From contig JAFYYE010000296.1 in the NCBI GenBank assembly GCA_017557715.1, positions 1 through 5,580 of the forward strand: 5,580 bases of DNA, in the 5' to 3' direction. The notes below the pieces were generated by a model. That model had not been told where the DNA came from and searched no databases. It saw only the letters and a list, made by a program, of their open reading frames with translations. Source of the stretch: Pseudobutyrivibrio sp. GTDB taxonomy: Bacteria; Bacillota; Clostridia; Lachnospirales; Lachnospiraceae. The stretch's first letter is position 1. Every line of letters starts with the position of its first letter. Made by a program: the position numbers and the translations under genes. Below, one piece after another: positions 1-5,580 of this stretch.

Positions 1-942
1 GATGTAATCTAAATATTCTGTGGCAAAATCCTTTTCGGTAGCTGCATCTGAACCTTCCATATAGGCTCTTGATTTCTCATCAGCAAAAATCTGTACACCG
101 TGCTCTCTAAGCTTTTTATTCAAAGCAGGAAGTAGCTTTGATGCGATTTGTTCATTAATTACAAGAGACTCGCAGGCATTGCAAACACCTATACGCTGCG
201 TCTTGGCATTTTCAATAATGCTTATGGCCATATCAATATCAGCATTATAATCTACGTAAATATGGCAGTTACCTGAGCCAGTTTCAATAACTGGAACAGA
301 TGCGTTCTCAACAACTGATTTGATAAGACCAGCTCCACCTCTTGGAATGAGCACATCAATATAATCATTCATGCGCATCATCTGGTTGGTAGATTCTCTT
401 GTAGTATCTTCTATAAGTGTAATGGCATCTACTGGAAGTCCATTTTCCTGTAAAGAAGCCTTTATTACCTTAACAATAGCTTTGTTTGATTCAAGGGCAT
501 CACTGCCGCCCTTAAGAATAACAGTATTTCCTGTCTTAAAGCAAAGTCCAAATACATCTGCTGTAACATTAGGTCTGGCCTCGTATATTACACCTACAAC
601 ACCAATTGGAACAAGTCGCTTTTTAATCTTCAAGCCATTTGGTCGGTCAAATTCTTCTGTGATTTTTCCAATAGGATCTTCAAGCTCTACTACAACTCTA
701 AGTCCATCGGCCATCCCTTTTATACGACCTTCATCAAGCTTTAATCTATCTAAAAGCCCTTGATTAAGACCCTTTTTTTCCCCCATTGCCATATCAATAG
801 CATTGGCACTGATTATTTCAGAGCTGTTTTTCTCCAACGCGTCAGCAGCTGCTAAAATAGCCTTGTTTTTAACTTCTGTTGAAAGTAGTGCAATCTCGTA
901 TTTGGCTTCTTTAGCCTTTGTTGCAAGTTCAATTAATGTCAT
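1..942 (-). CDS. proA: Glutamate-5-semialdehyde dehydrogenase (gamma-glutamyl phosphate reductase), 3' end missing
   Basis: This cytoplasmic enzyme makes the second step of proline synthesis, the NADPH-dependent reduction of glutamyl-5-phosphate to glutamate-5-semialdehyde. The first 314 codons are visible, about three quarters of the usual length near 415, and the frame runs open off the left edge. The ATG at 942 is preceded by AAGGAG (951-956) with 8 bases of spacing, and the protein starts MTLIELATKAKEA. Family motifs appear in order: IYEARPNVTADVF, VILKGGSDALESN, IPRGGAGLIKSV, ETGSGNCHIYVD, and QRIGVCNACESL, which holds the likely catalytic cysteine, Cys254 (codon 181-183). The start overlaps the end of the cyclo-ligase gene by 14 bases, so it is the fourth gene of the operon headed by proB. 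No damage is seen in the visible part. The identification is firm from motifs; the C-terminus cannot be judged. Confidence 0.96.
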   Translation of the reverse strand, partial: MTLIELATKAKEAKYEIALLSTEVKNKAILAAADALEKNSSEIISANAIDMAMGEKKGLNQGLLDRLKLDEGRIKGMADGLRVVVELEDPIGKITEEFDRPNGLKIKKRLVPIGVVGVIYEARPNVTADVFGLCFKTGNTVILKGGSDALESNKAIVKVIKASLQENGLPVDAITLIEDTTRESTNQMMRMNDYIDVLIPRGGAGLIKSVVENASVPVIETGSGNCHIYVDYNADIDMAISIIENAKTQRIGVCNACESLVINEQIASKLLPALNKKLREHGVQIFADEKSRAYMEGSDAATEKDFATEYLDYI

Positions 943-1528
943 AGCCTTTTCTCCTTAAGATGCGCCTGTCAGTAACTATAATATCCATAGGAACATCATG
1001 CTCCTCTGGGATTATTTCATTATTAATCTGAGAGTTAAAGCAAAGACCGATTTTTATCACGTCACTATGCTGATGGAAAAATCTGTCGTAATATCCAGCA
1101 CCATAACCAAGACGATTAAGATTTGTATCAAAAACAAGTCCTGGGGTAAATACAACGGCATCACTGTCATTATTGTAAACCGGAAGGTCATCATTAGGCT
1201 CCATAATGTCGTATGCACCTAAGTGAAAATCAGAAGAAAGATTTGAAACCCTTCTAAAAATCAATTGATGATTTCCCTTATCAGACACTGGAAAATACAG
1301 TTCTTTCCCCTTTTCTAAAAGATGCTTATACAATAAAAGTACATCTACCTCTGATCCAAAAGGATAAAAGCACAAAAAAATATTAGCTCTTTCAAAATCA
1401 GATTCCAAAAGAGCTTTTAAACTAATAACAATTTGTTGAGATAAAAATTGCCTGTCAAATGGTGCAATGCTATCTCTAATTGATTTGTGTTGTTTTCTAA
1501 GAATTTTATTATTTTGACTTCTTTCCAT
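929..1528 (-). CDS. 5-formyltetrahydrofolate cyclo-ligase family protein
   Basis: The protein is about 199 residues, the normal size for 5-formyltetrahydrofolate cyclo-ligase (MTHFS/YgfA family). That enzyme uses ATP to turn 5-formyl-THF into 5,10-methenyl-THF and so returns an inhibitory folate to the one-carbon pool. Visible family features are the basic N-terminus (KILRKQHKSIRDSI), FYPFGSEVD near residues 54-62, YFPV near 78, LGAYDIMEP near 103-111, and the signature PGLVFDTNLNRLGYGAGYY followed by DRF near residues 129-150, with the usual GxGxGYYDR pattern. The frame can be extended to a TTG at 1540. I prefer the ATG at 1528, which removes four residues and begins MERSQNNK. Neither start has a good ribosome binding site; the best candidate is a weak GGCGA. 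The gene overlaps the upstream UPF0291 gene by 20 bases and proA by 14, so it is probably translated by coupling or re-initiation. Family is firm; the start and the reason it sits between proB and proA are not. Confidence 0.92.
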   Translation of the reverse strand: MERSQNNKILRKQHKSIRDSIAPFDRQFLSQQIVISLKALLESDFERANIFLCFYPFGSEVDVLLLYKHLLEKGKELYFPVSDKGNHQLIFRRVSNLSSDFHLGAYDIMEPNDDLPVYNNDSDAVVFTPGLVFDTNLNRLGYGAGYYDRFFHQHSDVIKIGLCFNSQINNEIIPEEHDVPMDIIVTDRRILRRKGYDIN

Positions 1529-1730
1529 ATTTTTCGCCAAGGTTTTCTACCTTGCCATTTTCATCAACAATGTCAATATTATTAAGCTGCGCACGAACAT
1601 TACCTTTAATAGCATCGATATATGCTCTTCTAAGCTTTGCCTGCTCTTCTTTTTCAGCATCAGTAAGTCCTTCTGCCTTGCTCTTGTGATATAATTCGTT
1701 AATTCTTGCAATATCTTTTTCTGTAATCAT
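1509..1730 (-). CDS. UPF0291/DUF896 (YnzC-like) small protein
   Basis: This 73-residue, highly charged cytoplasmic protein resembles the Firmicutes UPF0291/DUF896 family, of which Bacillus subtilis YnzC is a member. The fit is the start MITEKDIARINELYHKSKAE, then LTDAEKEEQAKLRRAYIDA near residues 22-40, then a short tail containing VRAQLNNIDIVDENG. The first 45 residues look like two helices joined at LTDAE, as expected for the helical hairpin of this family. There is no signal peptide or membrane segment. The biochemical function of the family is not established and I assign none. The ATG follows the proB stop by a single base, with GAGG (complement of 1737-1740, inside the end of proB) six bases upstream, so translation is probably coupled to proB. 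Its 3' end overlaps the cyclo-ligase gene by 20 bases. Confidence 0.9.
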   Translation of the reverse strand: MITEKDIARINELYHKSKAEGLTDAEKEEQAKLRRAYIDAIKGNVRAQLNNIDIVDENGKVENLGEKYGKKSK

Positions 1731-1731
1731 T

Positions 1732-2565
1732 TTAATCCTCTAATAAATCTAAGACTTGGACATCATCTCGTTTATTTGCAATAAATAGTGTGCCCTTGTC
1801 CCTGTTTTCAAATATACGATGAATATTTCCTATGTGTGCTCCATTAGTAATGACCATATCTGCTCCGCTATATGTAGCAATTTGTGCTGCACGAAGCTTT
1901 GCTGTCATTCCACCAGTCCCAACATTTGAAGTGCTTTCACCGCTGGCCATACCCATTACATCCTCAATATTTTTTACTACAGGAACAAATTCTGCAGCTG
2001 GATTTGTATTAGGATTATCGGTATAAAGGCCTTCAATATCCGAAAGAAGCACTAATGCGTCTGCCTTGACTAATGCAGTAACAATAGCTGAAAGTGAATC
2101 ATTATCACCGAACTGAATCTCGTGAGTTGCTACTGTGTCATTTTCATTAACAACTGGGATAACGCCAAGGGCAAATAGCTCTTCAAATGTGTTACGAGCA
2201 TTTTCTCTCGATTCAGGATCAGTCATTGTCTTTTTGGTCATAAGAATCTGACCAGCACGCTGATTATATTCTGAAAAAAGTTTCTGATAAACCGACATTA
2301 AATAAGCCTGCCCAATAGAGGCACAAGCCTGCTTTGTAGCTAAATCCTTTGGACGCTCTTTAAGCCCTATAGCGTAACGCCCTACAGCAATAGCTCCTGA
2401 TGAAACAAGACAAACATCTTTGCCCTGTGCTCTTAAATCACAAAGTTGCCTAACTAAACGTTCCAGTTTGGTATAGTCGATATTTCCAGTTGCTTCGTGG
2501 GTAATAGTAGATGAACCAACCTTAACAACTACACGCTTTTTTTCAGTAAAATCATGTCCGTACAT
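1732..2565 (-). CDS. proB: Glutamate 5-kinase, short form without PUA domain
   Basis: This enzyme starts proline synthesis by phosphorylating the gamma-carboxylate of glutamate with ATP, and it is normally the feedback-inhibited step. With the start chosen here it has 277 residues and is a single amino-acid-kinase domain. It lacks the C-terminal PUA domain that brings E. coli ProB to 367 residues; such short forms are known in other bacteria. Motifs, numbered from this start: VVVKVGSSTIT (12-22), VSSGAIAVG (54-62), VNENDTVA (139-146), QFGDNDSLSA (151-160), LLSDIEGLYTDNP (173-185) and VGTGGMTAKL (215-224), the last being the usual substrate and nucleotide-binding set. The frame opens upstream at an ATG at 2598, but that codon lies inside the probable -10 box and has no well-placed ribosome binding site. 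The ATG at 2565 has AGGAG seven bases upstream and gives the normal short leader. It is first in the proB-UPF0291-cyclo-ligase-proA operon. Confidence 0.95.
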   Translation of the reverse strand: MYGHDFTEKKRVVVKVGSSTITHEATGNIDYTKLERLVRQLCDLRAQGKDVCLVSSGAIAVGRYAIGLKERPKDLATKQACASIGQAYLMSVYQKLFSEYNQRAGQILMTKKTMTDPESRENARNTFEELFALGVIPVVNENDTVATHEIQFGDNDSLSAIVTALVKADALVLLSDIEGLYTDNPNTNPAAEFVPVVKNIEDVMGMASGESTSNVGTGGMTAKLRAAQIATYSGADMVITNGAHIGNIHRIFENRDKGTLFIANKRDDVQVLDLLED

Positions 2566-2572
2566 AGCGCTT

Positions 2573-2577
2573 CTCCT
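2573..2577 (-). promoter_or_regulatory. proB ribosome binding site (decides the start)
   Basis: AGGAG on the minus strand, seven bases before the ATG at 2565. The alternative ATG at 2598 has only AAAGGA about 12 bases upstream, and that sequence falls in the promoter spacer, before any likely transcription start. Confidence 0.8.
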
Positions 2578-2593
2578 ATTTATATTCCTCGAT

Positions 2594-2623
2594 ATCATAC
2601 CATTTACAGTATCCTTTAGGCAA
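2594..2623 (-). promoter_or_regulatory. Sigma-A-type promoter of the proB operon
   Basis: On the minus strand, TTGCCT (2618-2623) is separated by 18 bases from TATGAT (2594-2599). TGG immediately precedes the -10 box and makes an extended -10 (TGn) element. The -10 matches TATAAT at five of six positions and the -35 matches TTGACA at four of six. Transcription would start near 2586-2589, leaving a leader of about 20-25 bases before proB. That is too short for a T-box or riboswitch. The promoter lies directly behind the rnf terminator and before proB, the expected place. This is a consensus match, not a mapped start. Confidence 0.65.
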
Positions 2624-2643
2624 GGTAAAAGTAATTAAGACAC

Positions 2644-2734
2644 AAAAATACCTCGTAGCTATCAAGCTCTTGAAAATACATTAGTGAGACAGTTAGTCGA
2701 GCGATGTATTTCAAGGCTTGATAGCATAACGAGG
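2644..2734 (-). terminator. Long hairpin plus T-tract, probable rnf operon terminator
   Basis: Two arms, 2651-2681 and 2704-2734, pair almost throughout and enclose a 22-base loop. The segments are CCTCGT with ACGAGG (6 bp), GCTATCAAGC with GCTTGATAGC (10 bp), CTTGAAA with TTTCAAG (7 bp) and TACAT with ATGTA (5 bp). They are broken only by a small internal asymmetry near 2657/2726-2728 and single-base bulges at 2668 and near 2676. On the minus strand the stem is followed by TATTTTTGTG, a short U-tract. It begins 13 bases after the rnfB stop and ends before the proB promoter, as a rho-independent terminator would. The stem is about twice the usual terminator length and the loop is large, so it may be more than a plain terminator. 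Confidence 0.75.
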
Positions 2735-2747
2735 TTTAAAATTTAAA

Positions 2748-3539
2748 TTATAAAATTATATGTCTTGGGCAAGCTTCTGCGCATTTACCACAGCTTGTAC
2801 ATTTCTCTTGATCAATATGAGCAAAGAATCCATCAACGTGAATTGCATCACTTTCACAAACCTTCTCACATTTATGACAGCCGATACATCCAACCTTGCA
2901 GACAGACATAACATCTTTACCCTTATCATTATTATGGCATCTAACAGCATGACCAAAATCGTAAGGTATGAGCTCAATAAGATGATTAGGGCAAACAGCA
3001 ACACACTTACCACATGCTTTACATGCTTCTTTATCAACTAAAGCAACACCATCGATAATATGAATAGCATCAAAAGGACATGCCTTTACGCAAGAACCAA
3101 ATCCCATACATCCATATGAACAAGCCTTAGGACCACCGCCTGGGACAAAAGCCATTGCTCGACAATCTTCCACACCAGTATAATCATATAACTGTGTAGC
3201 ATGATCGCAGGTTCCGTGGCACATTACAAATGCAACTTTTCTAACGCCCTCTTCGGCCTGAACTCCCATAATCTCAGAAATCTGAGCTGCTACAGGTGCT
3301 CCGCCTACAGGACACTGATTAACAGGAGCCTCGCCTTTTGCAATGGCAGCAGCAAGACCTGAACATCCAGCGTATCCGCAACCACCACAGTTATTTCCAG
3401 GAAGAACTCCTAGAACAGCTTCTTCTTTCGGATCAACTTCTACTTTAAATTTTTCTGATGAAAAACAGAGGAAGAATCCTATAATACAACCGGTAGCGCC
3501 AACAATAACAGCTGCCAGTAAAATTCCTGCAATACTCAT
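2748..3539 (-). CDS. rnfB: Rnf electron transport complex, subunit B (polyferredoxin)
   Basis: RnfB is the membrane-anchored iron-sulfur subunit of Rnf, exposed to the cytoplasm and thought to accept electrons from reduced ferredoxin. The 263-residue protein begins with one hydrophobic helix (residues 3-26), followed by the RnfB-type Fe-S domain with Cys51, Cys54, Cys59 and Cys76 (NCGGCGYAGC...CP). A middle segment has Cys107, Cys111 and Cys126. The C-terminal half holds four ferredoxin-like cysteine sets: 140/144/150/154, 173/176/179/183, 218/221/224/228 and 247/250/253/257. This is the cluster-rich clostridial form, with more clusters than the shorter proteobacterial RnfB. Two further cysteines, 18 and 25, sit in the membrane helix. 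The ATG at 3539 has GGAGG just upstream and lies 13 bases after the rnfA stop. It is the last gene of the operon; the long hairpin follows the stop codon. A second open frame within 2756-3037 is only a shadow. Confidence 0.97.
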   Translation of the reverse strand: MSIAGILLAAVIVGATGCIIGFFLCFSSEKFKVEVDPKEEAVLGVLPGNNCGGCGYAGCSGLAAAIAKGEAPVNQCPVGGAPVAAQISEIMGVQAEEGVRKVAFVMCHGTCDHATQLYDYTGVEDCRAMAFVPGGGPKACSYGCMGFGSCVKACPFDAIHIIDGVALVDKEACKACGKCVAVCPNHLIELIPYDFGHAVRCHNNDKGKDVMSVCKVGCIGCHKCEKVCESDAIHVDGFFAHIDQEKCTSCGKCAEACPRHIIL

Positions 3540-3552
3540 TAGTCAGCCCTCC

Positions 3553-4137
3553 TTATATTACCCCTGAGAATCCAAGGAATGCCATCGCCATAAGTCCTGC
3601 TGTAACAAGGACAATTGCTGAACCCTTGAAAGTCTCTGGAATATCGTTGTATTCAATTTTTTCACGAATGCCTGCCATGATTACGATGGCAATTGTAAAA
3701 CCAACAGCAACACCAAAACCATTAATAACAGATTCGAGAATATCGTAATTATTTGTAACGTTATTAATTGCAGTACCAAGAACGGCACAGTTTGTTGTAA
3801 TAAGTGGAAGGTACACACCAAGTGATTTATAAAGAGATGGTACATTCTTCTTTAAAACCATTTCTACAAACTGTACTAATGCTGCTATAACAAGAATGAA
3901 TACGATTGTTTGCATGTATTCAAAGCCTGTTGGAGCAAGGATAAATTTGTAAATAAGCGATGCAACAAAAGAGGCAATTGTAATAACAAATATTACTGCT
4001 CCGCCCATACCTGCAGCTGTTTCAACTCTCTTCGAAACTCCAAGGAAAGGACATAAGCCAAGGAATTGAGAAAGAACAACATTATTAACAATAGCTGAAG
4101 CAACTAATAAAAGAACAAGTCCAGTAAAGTAACTCAT
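3553..4137 (-). CDS. rnfA: Rnf electron transport complex, subunit A
   Basis: RnfA is an integral membrane subunit of the ion-pumping Rnf complex, homologous to NqrE. The 194-residue length is typical, and about six hydrophobic helices are visible. The diagnostic NNVVLSQFLGLCPFLG (residues 18-33) holds Cys29, and the repeat-related LPLITTNCAVLGTA holds Cys117. These two half-helix cysteines correspond to the pair that, with the pair in RnfE, binds a membrane [2Fe-2S] cluster in Nqr/Rnf structures; that assignment rests on family knowledge. The start codon shares one base with the rnfE stop (TAATG) and uses a GGAGG inside the end of rnfE (complement of 4148-4152), so the two are translationally coupled. 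The stop is 13 bases before rnfB. No anomalies seen. Confidence 0.97.
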   Translation of the reverse strand: MSYFTGLVLLLVASAIVNNVVLSQFLGLCPFLGVSKRVETAAGMGGAVIFVITIASFVASLIYKFILAPTGFEYMQTIVFILVIAALVQFVEMVLKKNVPSLYKSLGVYLPLITTNCAVLGTAINNVTNNYDILESVINGFGVAVGFTIAIVIMAGIREKIEYNDIPETFKGSAIVLVTAGLMAMAFLGFSGVI

Positions 4138-5000
4138 TATTTATCTTCCTCCTTTCCCTCGACATCATCATCTGCATAAGATGAATCAGAACCTGATTTT
4201 TCAACATCCTCAGAATTTTTTGCATTAGCTGTATGCTTTACTTCTGGCTTTTGCATCTGTGGCTTGGCGACATCCTTTGGATCTACAGGAGGAAGCTCCT
4301 CAATGTGATGAACCAAAGATTTGCCGGTGCAAGCACTAGATAATGAACATCCTGAGCAATCTCCGCCAAGACAACCCTGAACTGCTGGAAGAGGCTTGCC
4401 TTTTGCTGCCATATTTTTTCTAATAATATTCATTATCGCTACTAATAAACCTAATACAAAGAAAGCTCCTGGTGCCAAACCAAATAAAGTAATGTGATAA
4501 TCATTTAAAATGCTAATAGTATTTCCGAAGAAAGAACCATTACCTAATATTTCTCGCACAATGCCGATTAATGTAAGACCAACAGTAAAGCCAAGGCCCA
4601 TACCAATTCCATCAAACATTGAAGGAATAACCGGATTCTTAGATGCGTAGCTTTCAGCTCTTCCTAAGATAATACAGTTAACAACAATAAGCGGAATGTA
4701 AATTCCAAGTGATGAATAAAGTGAAGGTGTGAAACCTTCCATCAAAAACTGAACAATTGTAACAAAAGAAGCAACAACAACGATAAATGCTGGCATTCTT
4801 ACTCTGTCAGGGATGATATTTCTAAGTGCAGAAATCATCATGTTTGACAAAACAAGTACAACTGTTGTAGAAAGACCCATACCAATGCCATTAATTGCAG
4901 ATGTAGTAACAGCAAGTGTTGGACACATACCAAGCATCAATACAAAGGTAGGATTTTCTTTCCAAAGTCCGTTATATAATCTTTCAAGATACTTATTCAT
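4137..5000 (-). CDS. rnfE: Rnf electron transport complex, subunit E, with Cys-rich acidic C-terminal tail
   Basis: RnfE is the membrane partner of RnfA, homologous to NqrD. From the ATG at 5000 it has 287 residues. The N-terminus MNKYLERLYNGLWKENP, LMLGMCPTLAVT with Cys26, PSLYSSLGIYIPLIVVNC with Cys109, and FDGIGMGLGFTVGLTLIG are classic for the family. The membrane core, about six helices, ends near residue 195. The remaining 88 or so residues (DNA 4140-4403) are extra compared with a usual length of roughly 200-230. They carry Cys210, Cys215, Cys218 and Cys224 (GCLGGDCSGCSLSSAC), then a hydrophilic Pro/Lys/Asp/Glu/Ser-rich stretch ending DDDVEGKEEDK. The positive-inside rule and six helices put this tail in the cytoplasm. 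The frame extends to a GTG at 5009, but that codon lies inside the AGGAGGT ribosome binding site, so the ATG at 5000 is used. It overlaps rnfG by 8 bases and rnfA by 1. Confidence 0.96.
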   Translation of the reverse strand: MNKYLERLYNGLWKENPTFVLMLGMCPTLAVTTSAINGIGMGLSTTVVLVLSNMMISALRNIIPDRVRMPAFIVVVASFVTIVQFLMEGFTPSLYSSLGIYIPLIVVNCIILGRAESYASKNPVIPSMFDGIGMGLGFTVGLTLIGIVREILGNGSFFGNTISILNDYHITLFGLAPGAFFVLGLLVAIMNIIRKNMAAKGKPLPAVQGCLGGDCSGCSLSSACTGKSLVHHIEELPPVDPKDVAKPQMQKPEVKHTANAKNSEDVEKSGSDSSYADDDVEGKEEDK

Positions 5001-5580
5001 TTGCTGCACCTCCTACTAAAGAATTAAAGTAGGTAACACCTGCGTTAACTCCATTTGTTACAGCCTTTGATGTAATTGTAGCTGCTGAAATAGCGTCAAC
5101 TTCTGATGATTTAGATGCACCATTTTTTGTAACTGTAAATATTTCTGCTGCTCTGTTGACAAACTGTGATGAGAATGTGCCATCGCCAGTGTCTCGAGCT
5201 TTCATTCCGAGACCTGCTGTCTCTGAAATGCTTGTAATTGAATATCCGTTGATTATACTATCGTTTGTTATACCCATTGAAAATGTAATTTTACCGCCAT
5301 AACCAGCAGTTGAAGTAACTGTAATGACATATCCTAAAACATTTCCAGAATTATCAAGAGCAATTACGCAATTATCAATTGAATCATCTGTATAACCAGC
5401 TTCCTGAACAAGGGCTGTAGCTTTTTCAGAATCGAAACCACTAAGCTCTCCAAAGGATGCGGCATCTGCGAAAACTGTTTGGTAAGCCTCCTGAAGAGCT
5501 GCCTCCTGAGCACTTGCAATAGGAGCTTTTGTAATCTCATATACAAGACCCAAAGCAAAACCAGCGATTACTGTAATAGC
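4993..5580 (-). CDS. rnfG: Rnf electron transport complex, subunit G (covalent FMN subunit), 5' end missing
   Basis: RnfG is a membrane-anchored, extracytoplasmic flavoprotein subunit homologous to NqrC; it carries FMN bound through a phosphoester to a threonine. The visible 195 residues begin inside the N-terminal membrane helix (AITVIAGFALGLVYEITK), so only some 10-20 residues should be missing beyond the right edge. The reading frame is open to the edge; a TTG at 5553 could be mistaken for a start but lies in the middle of that helix. Family motifs are the region GYVITVTSTAGYGGKITFSM, the segment ISETAGLGMKARD, and near the C-terminus DAISAATITSKAVTNGV. In the last the FMN threonine is residue 168 of the visible part (codon 5077-5079). 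Flavinylation requires an ApbE-type transferase, not encoded here. The stop overlaps the rnfE start by 8 bases. Confidence 0.95.
   Translation of the reverse strand, partial: AITVIAGFALGLVYEITKAPIASAQEAALQEAYQTVFADAASFGELSGFDSEKATALVQEAGYTDDSIDNCVIALDNSGNVLGYVITVTSTAGYGGKITFSMGITNDSIINGYSITSISETAGLGMKARDTGDGTFSSQFVNRAAEIFTVTKNGASKSSEVDAISAATITSKAVTNGVNAGVTYFNSLVGGAANE
5008..5014 (-). promoter_or_regulatory. rnfE ribosome binding site (decides the start)
   Basis: AGGAGGT on the minus strand, seven bases before the ATG at 5000 and inside the last codons of rnfG. It contains the GTG at 5007-5009 that a longest-frame rule would pick as the start, which rules that codon out. Confidence 0.88.

Noticed and set aside
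371..763. 130-codon open frame on the plus strand
   Set aside because: It lies wholly antisense to the well-conserved proA coding frame, has no clear ribosome binding site and resembles no known family; it is a shadow of proA.
2566..2650. Possible T-box, riboswitch or attenuator in the proB leader
   Set aside because: The likely transcription start leaves only about 20-25 bases before the proB ATG, and the hairpin lies upstream of the promoter, so it is not in the proB leader. No T-box consensus was seen.
2651..2734. Inverted repeats as the ends of an insertion sequence or a CRISPR unit
   Set aside because: The arms enclose only 22 bases, there is no transposase, no repeated spacer pattern and no clear target-site duplication; terminator or small palindromic repeat fits better.
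2756..3037. Open frames in other phases, on both strands, inside rnfB
   Set aside because: They overlap the cysteine motifs of RnfB in the wrong frame; the translation is low-complexity hydrophobic sequence produced by reading the Cys/Ala-rich codons out of phase.
5364..5558. 64-codon minus-strand frame overlapping rnfG
   Set aside because: It is in another phase of the rnfG coding sequence, which has intact family motifs along the whole visible length.

Overview
The window comes from an AT-rich, Gram-positive-type anaerobe. A clostridial Rnf gene set, a short PUA-less glutamate 5-kinase, strong AGGAGG-type ribosome binding sites and a UPF0291/YnzC-family protein together point to Clostridia, most likely Lachnospiraceae (Butyrivibrio/Pseudobutyrivibrio/Roseburia-like). 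The genus is a guess from gene content and was not tested. All eight genes lie on the minus strand, so the window reads right to left. No RNA gene, CRISPR array, insertion sequence or phage gene was seen.

Right part (5580 to 2748): the distal half of an rnf operon, in the order rnfG (5' end off the window), rnfE, rnfA, rnfB. The clostridial order is rnfCDGEAB, so rnfC and rnfD are expected just beyond the right edge. The genes overlap by 8 bp (G/E) and 1 bp (E/A), or lie 13 bp apart (A/B). The products form a membrane complex that passes electrons between reduced ferredoxin and NAD+ and couples this to ion pumping. The FMN-attachment site in RnfG, the membrane cysteine pairs in RnfA and RnfE, and the Fe-S cysteine arrays of RnfB are all readable. 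RnfE carries an unusual tail of about 88 residues with four clustered cysteines.

Middle (2747 to 2566): the only real intergenic gap. It holds a very long imperfect hairpin (2651-2734) followed on the minus strand by a T-tract, read as the rnf terminator. Immediately after it comes a sigma-A-type promoter with an extended -10 that drives the next operon.

Left part (2565 to 1): a tightly packed proline-biosynthesis operon, proB - UPF0291/DUF896 gene - 5-formyltetrahydrofolate cyclo-ligase gene - proA (3' end off the window). ProB and ProA perform the first two steps from glutamate to proline, via glutamyl-5-phosphate and glutamate-5-semialdehyde. The two genes between them have no known role in proline synthesis, but overlaps and a 1-bp gap bind all four into one transcription and translation unit.

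The core genes are all established families. What merits a second look is the RnfE tail, the long hairpin, the insertion of two genes between proB and proA, and three start sites (proB, rnfE, cyclo-ligase) where the longest reading frame gives the wrong or a doubtful start.
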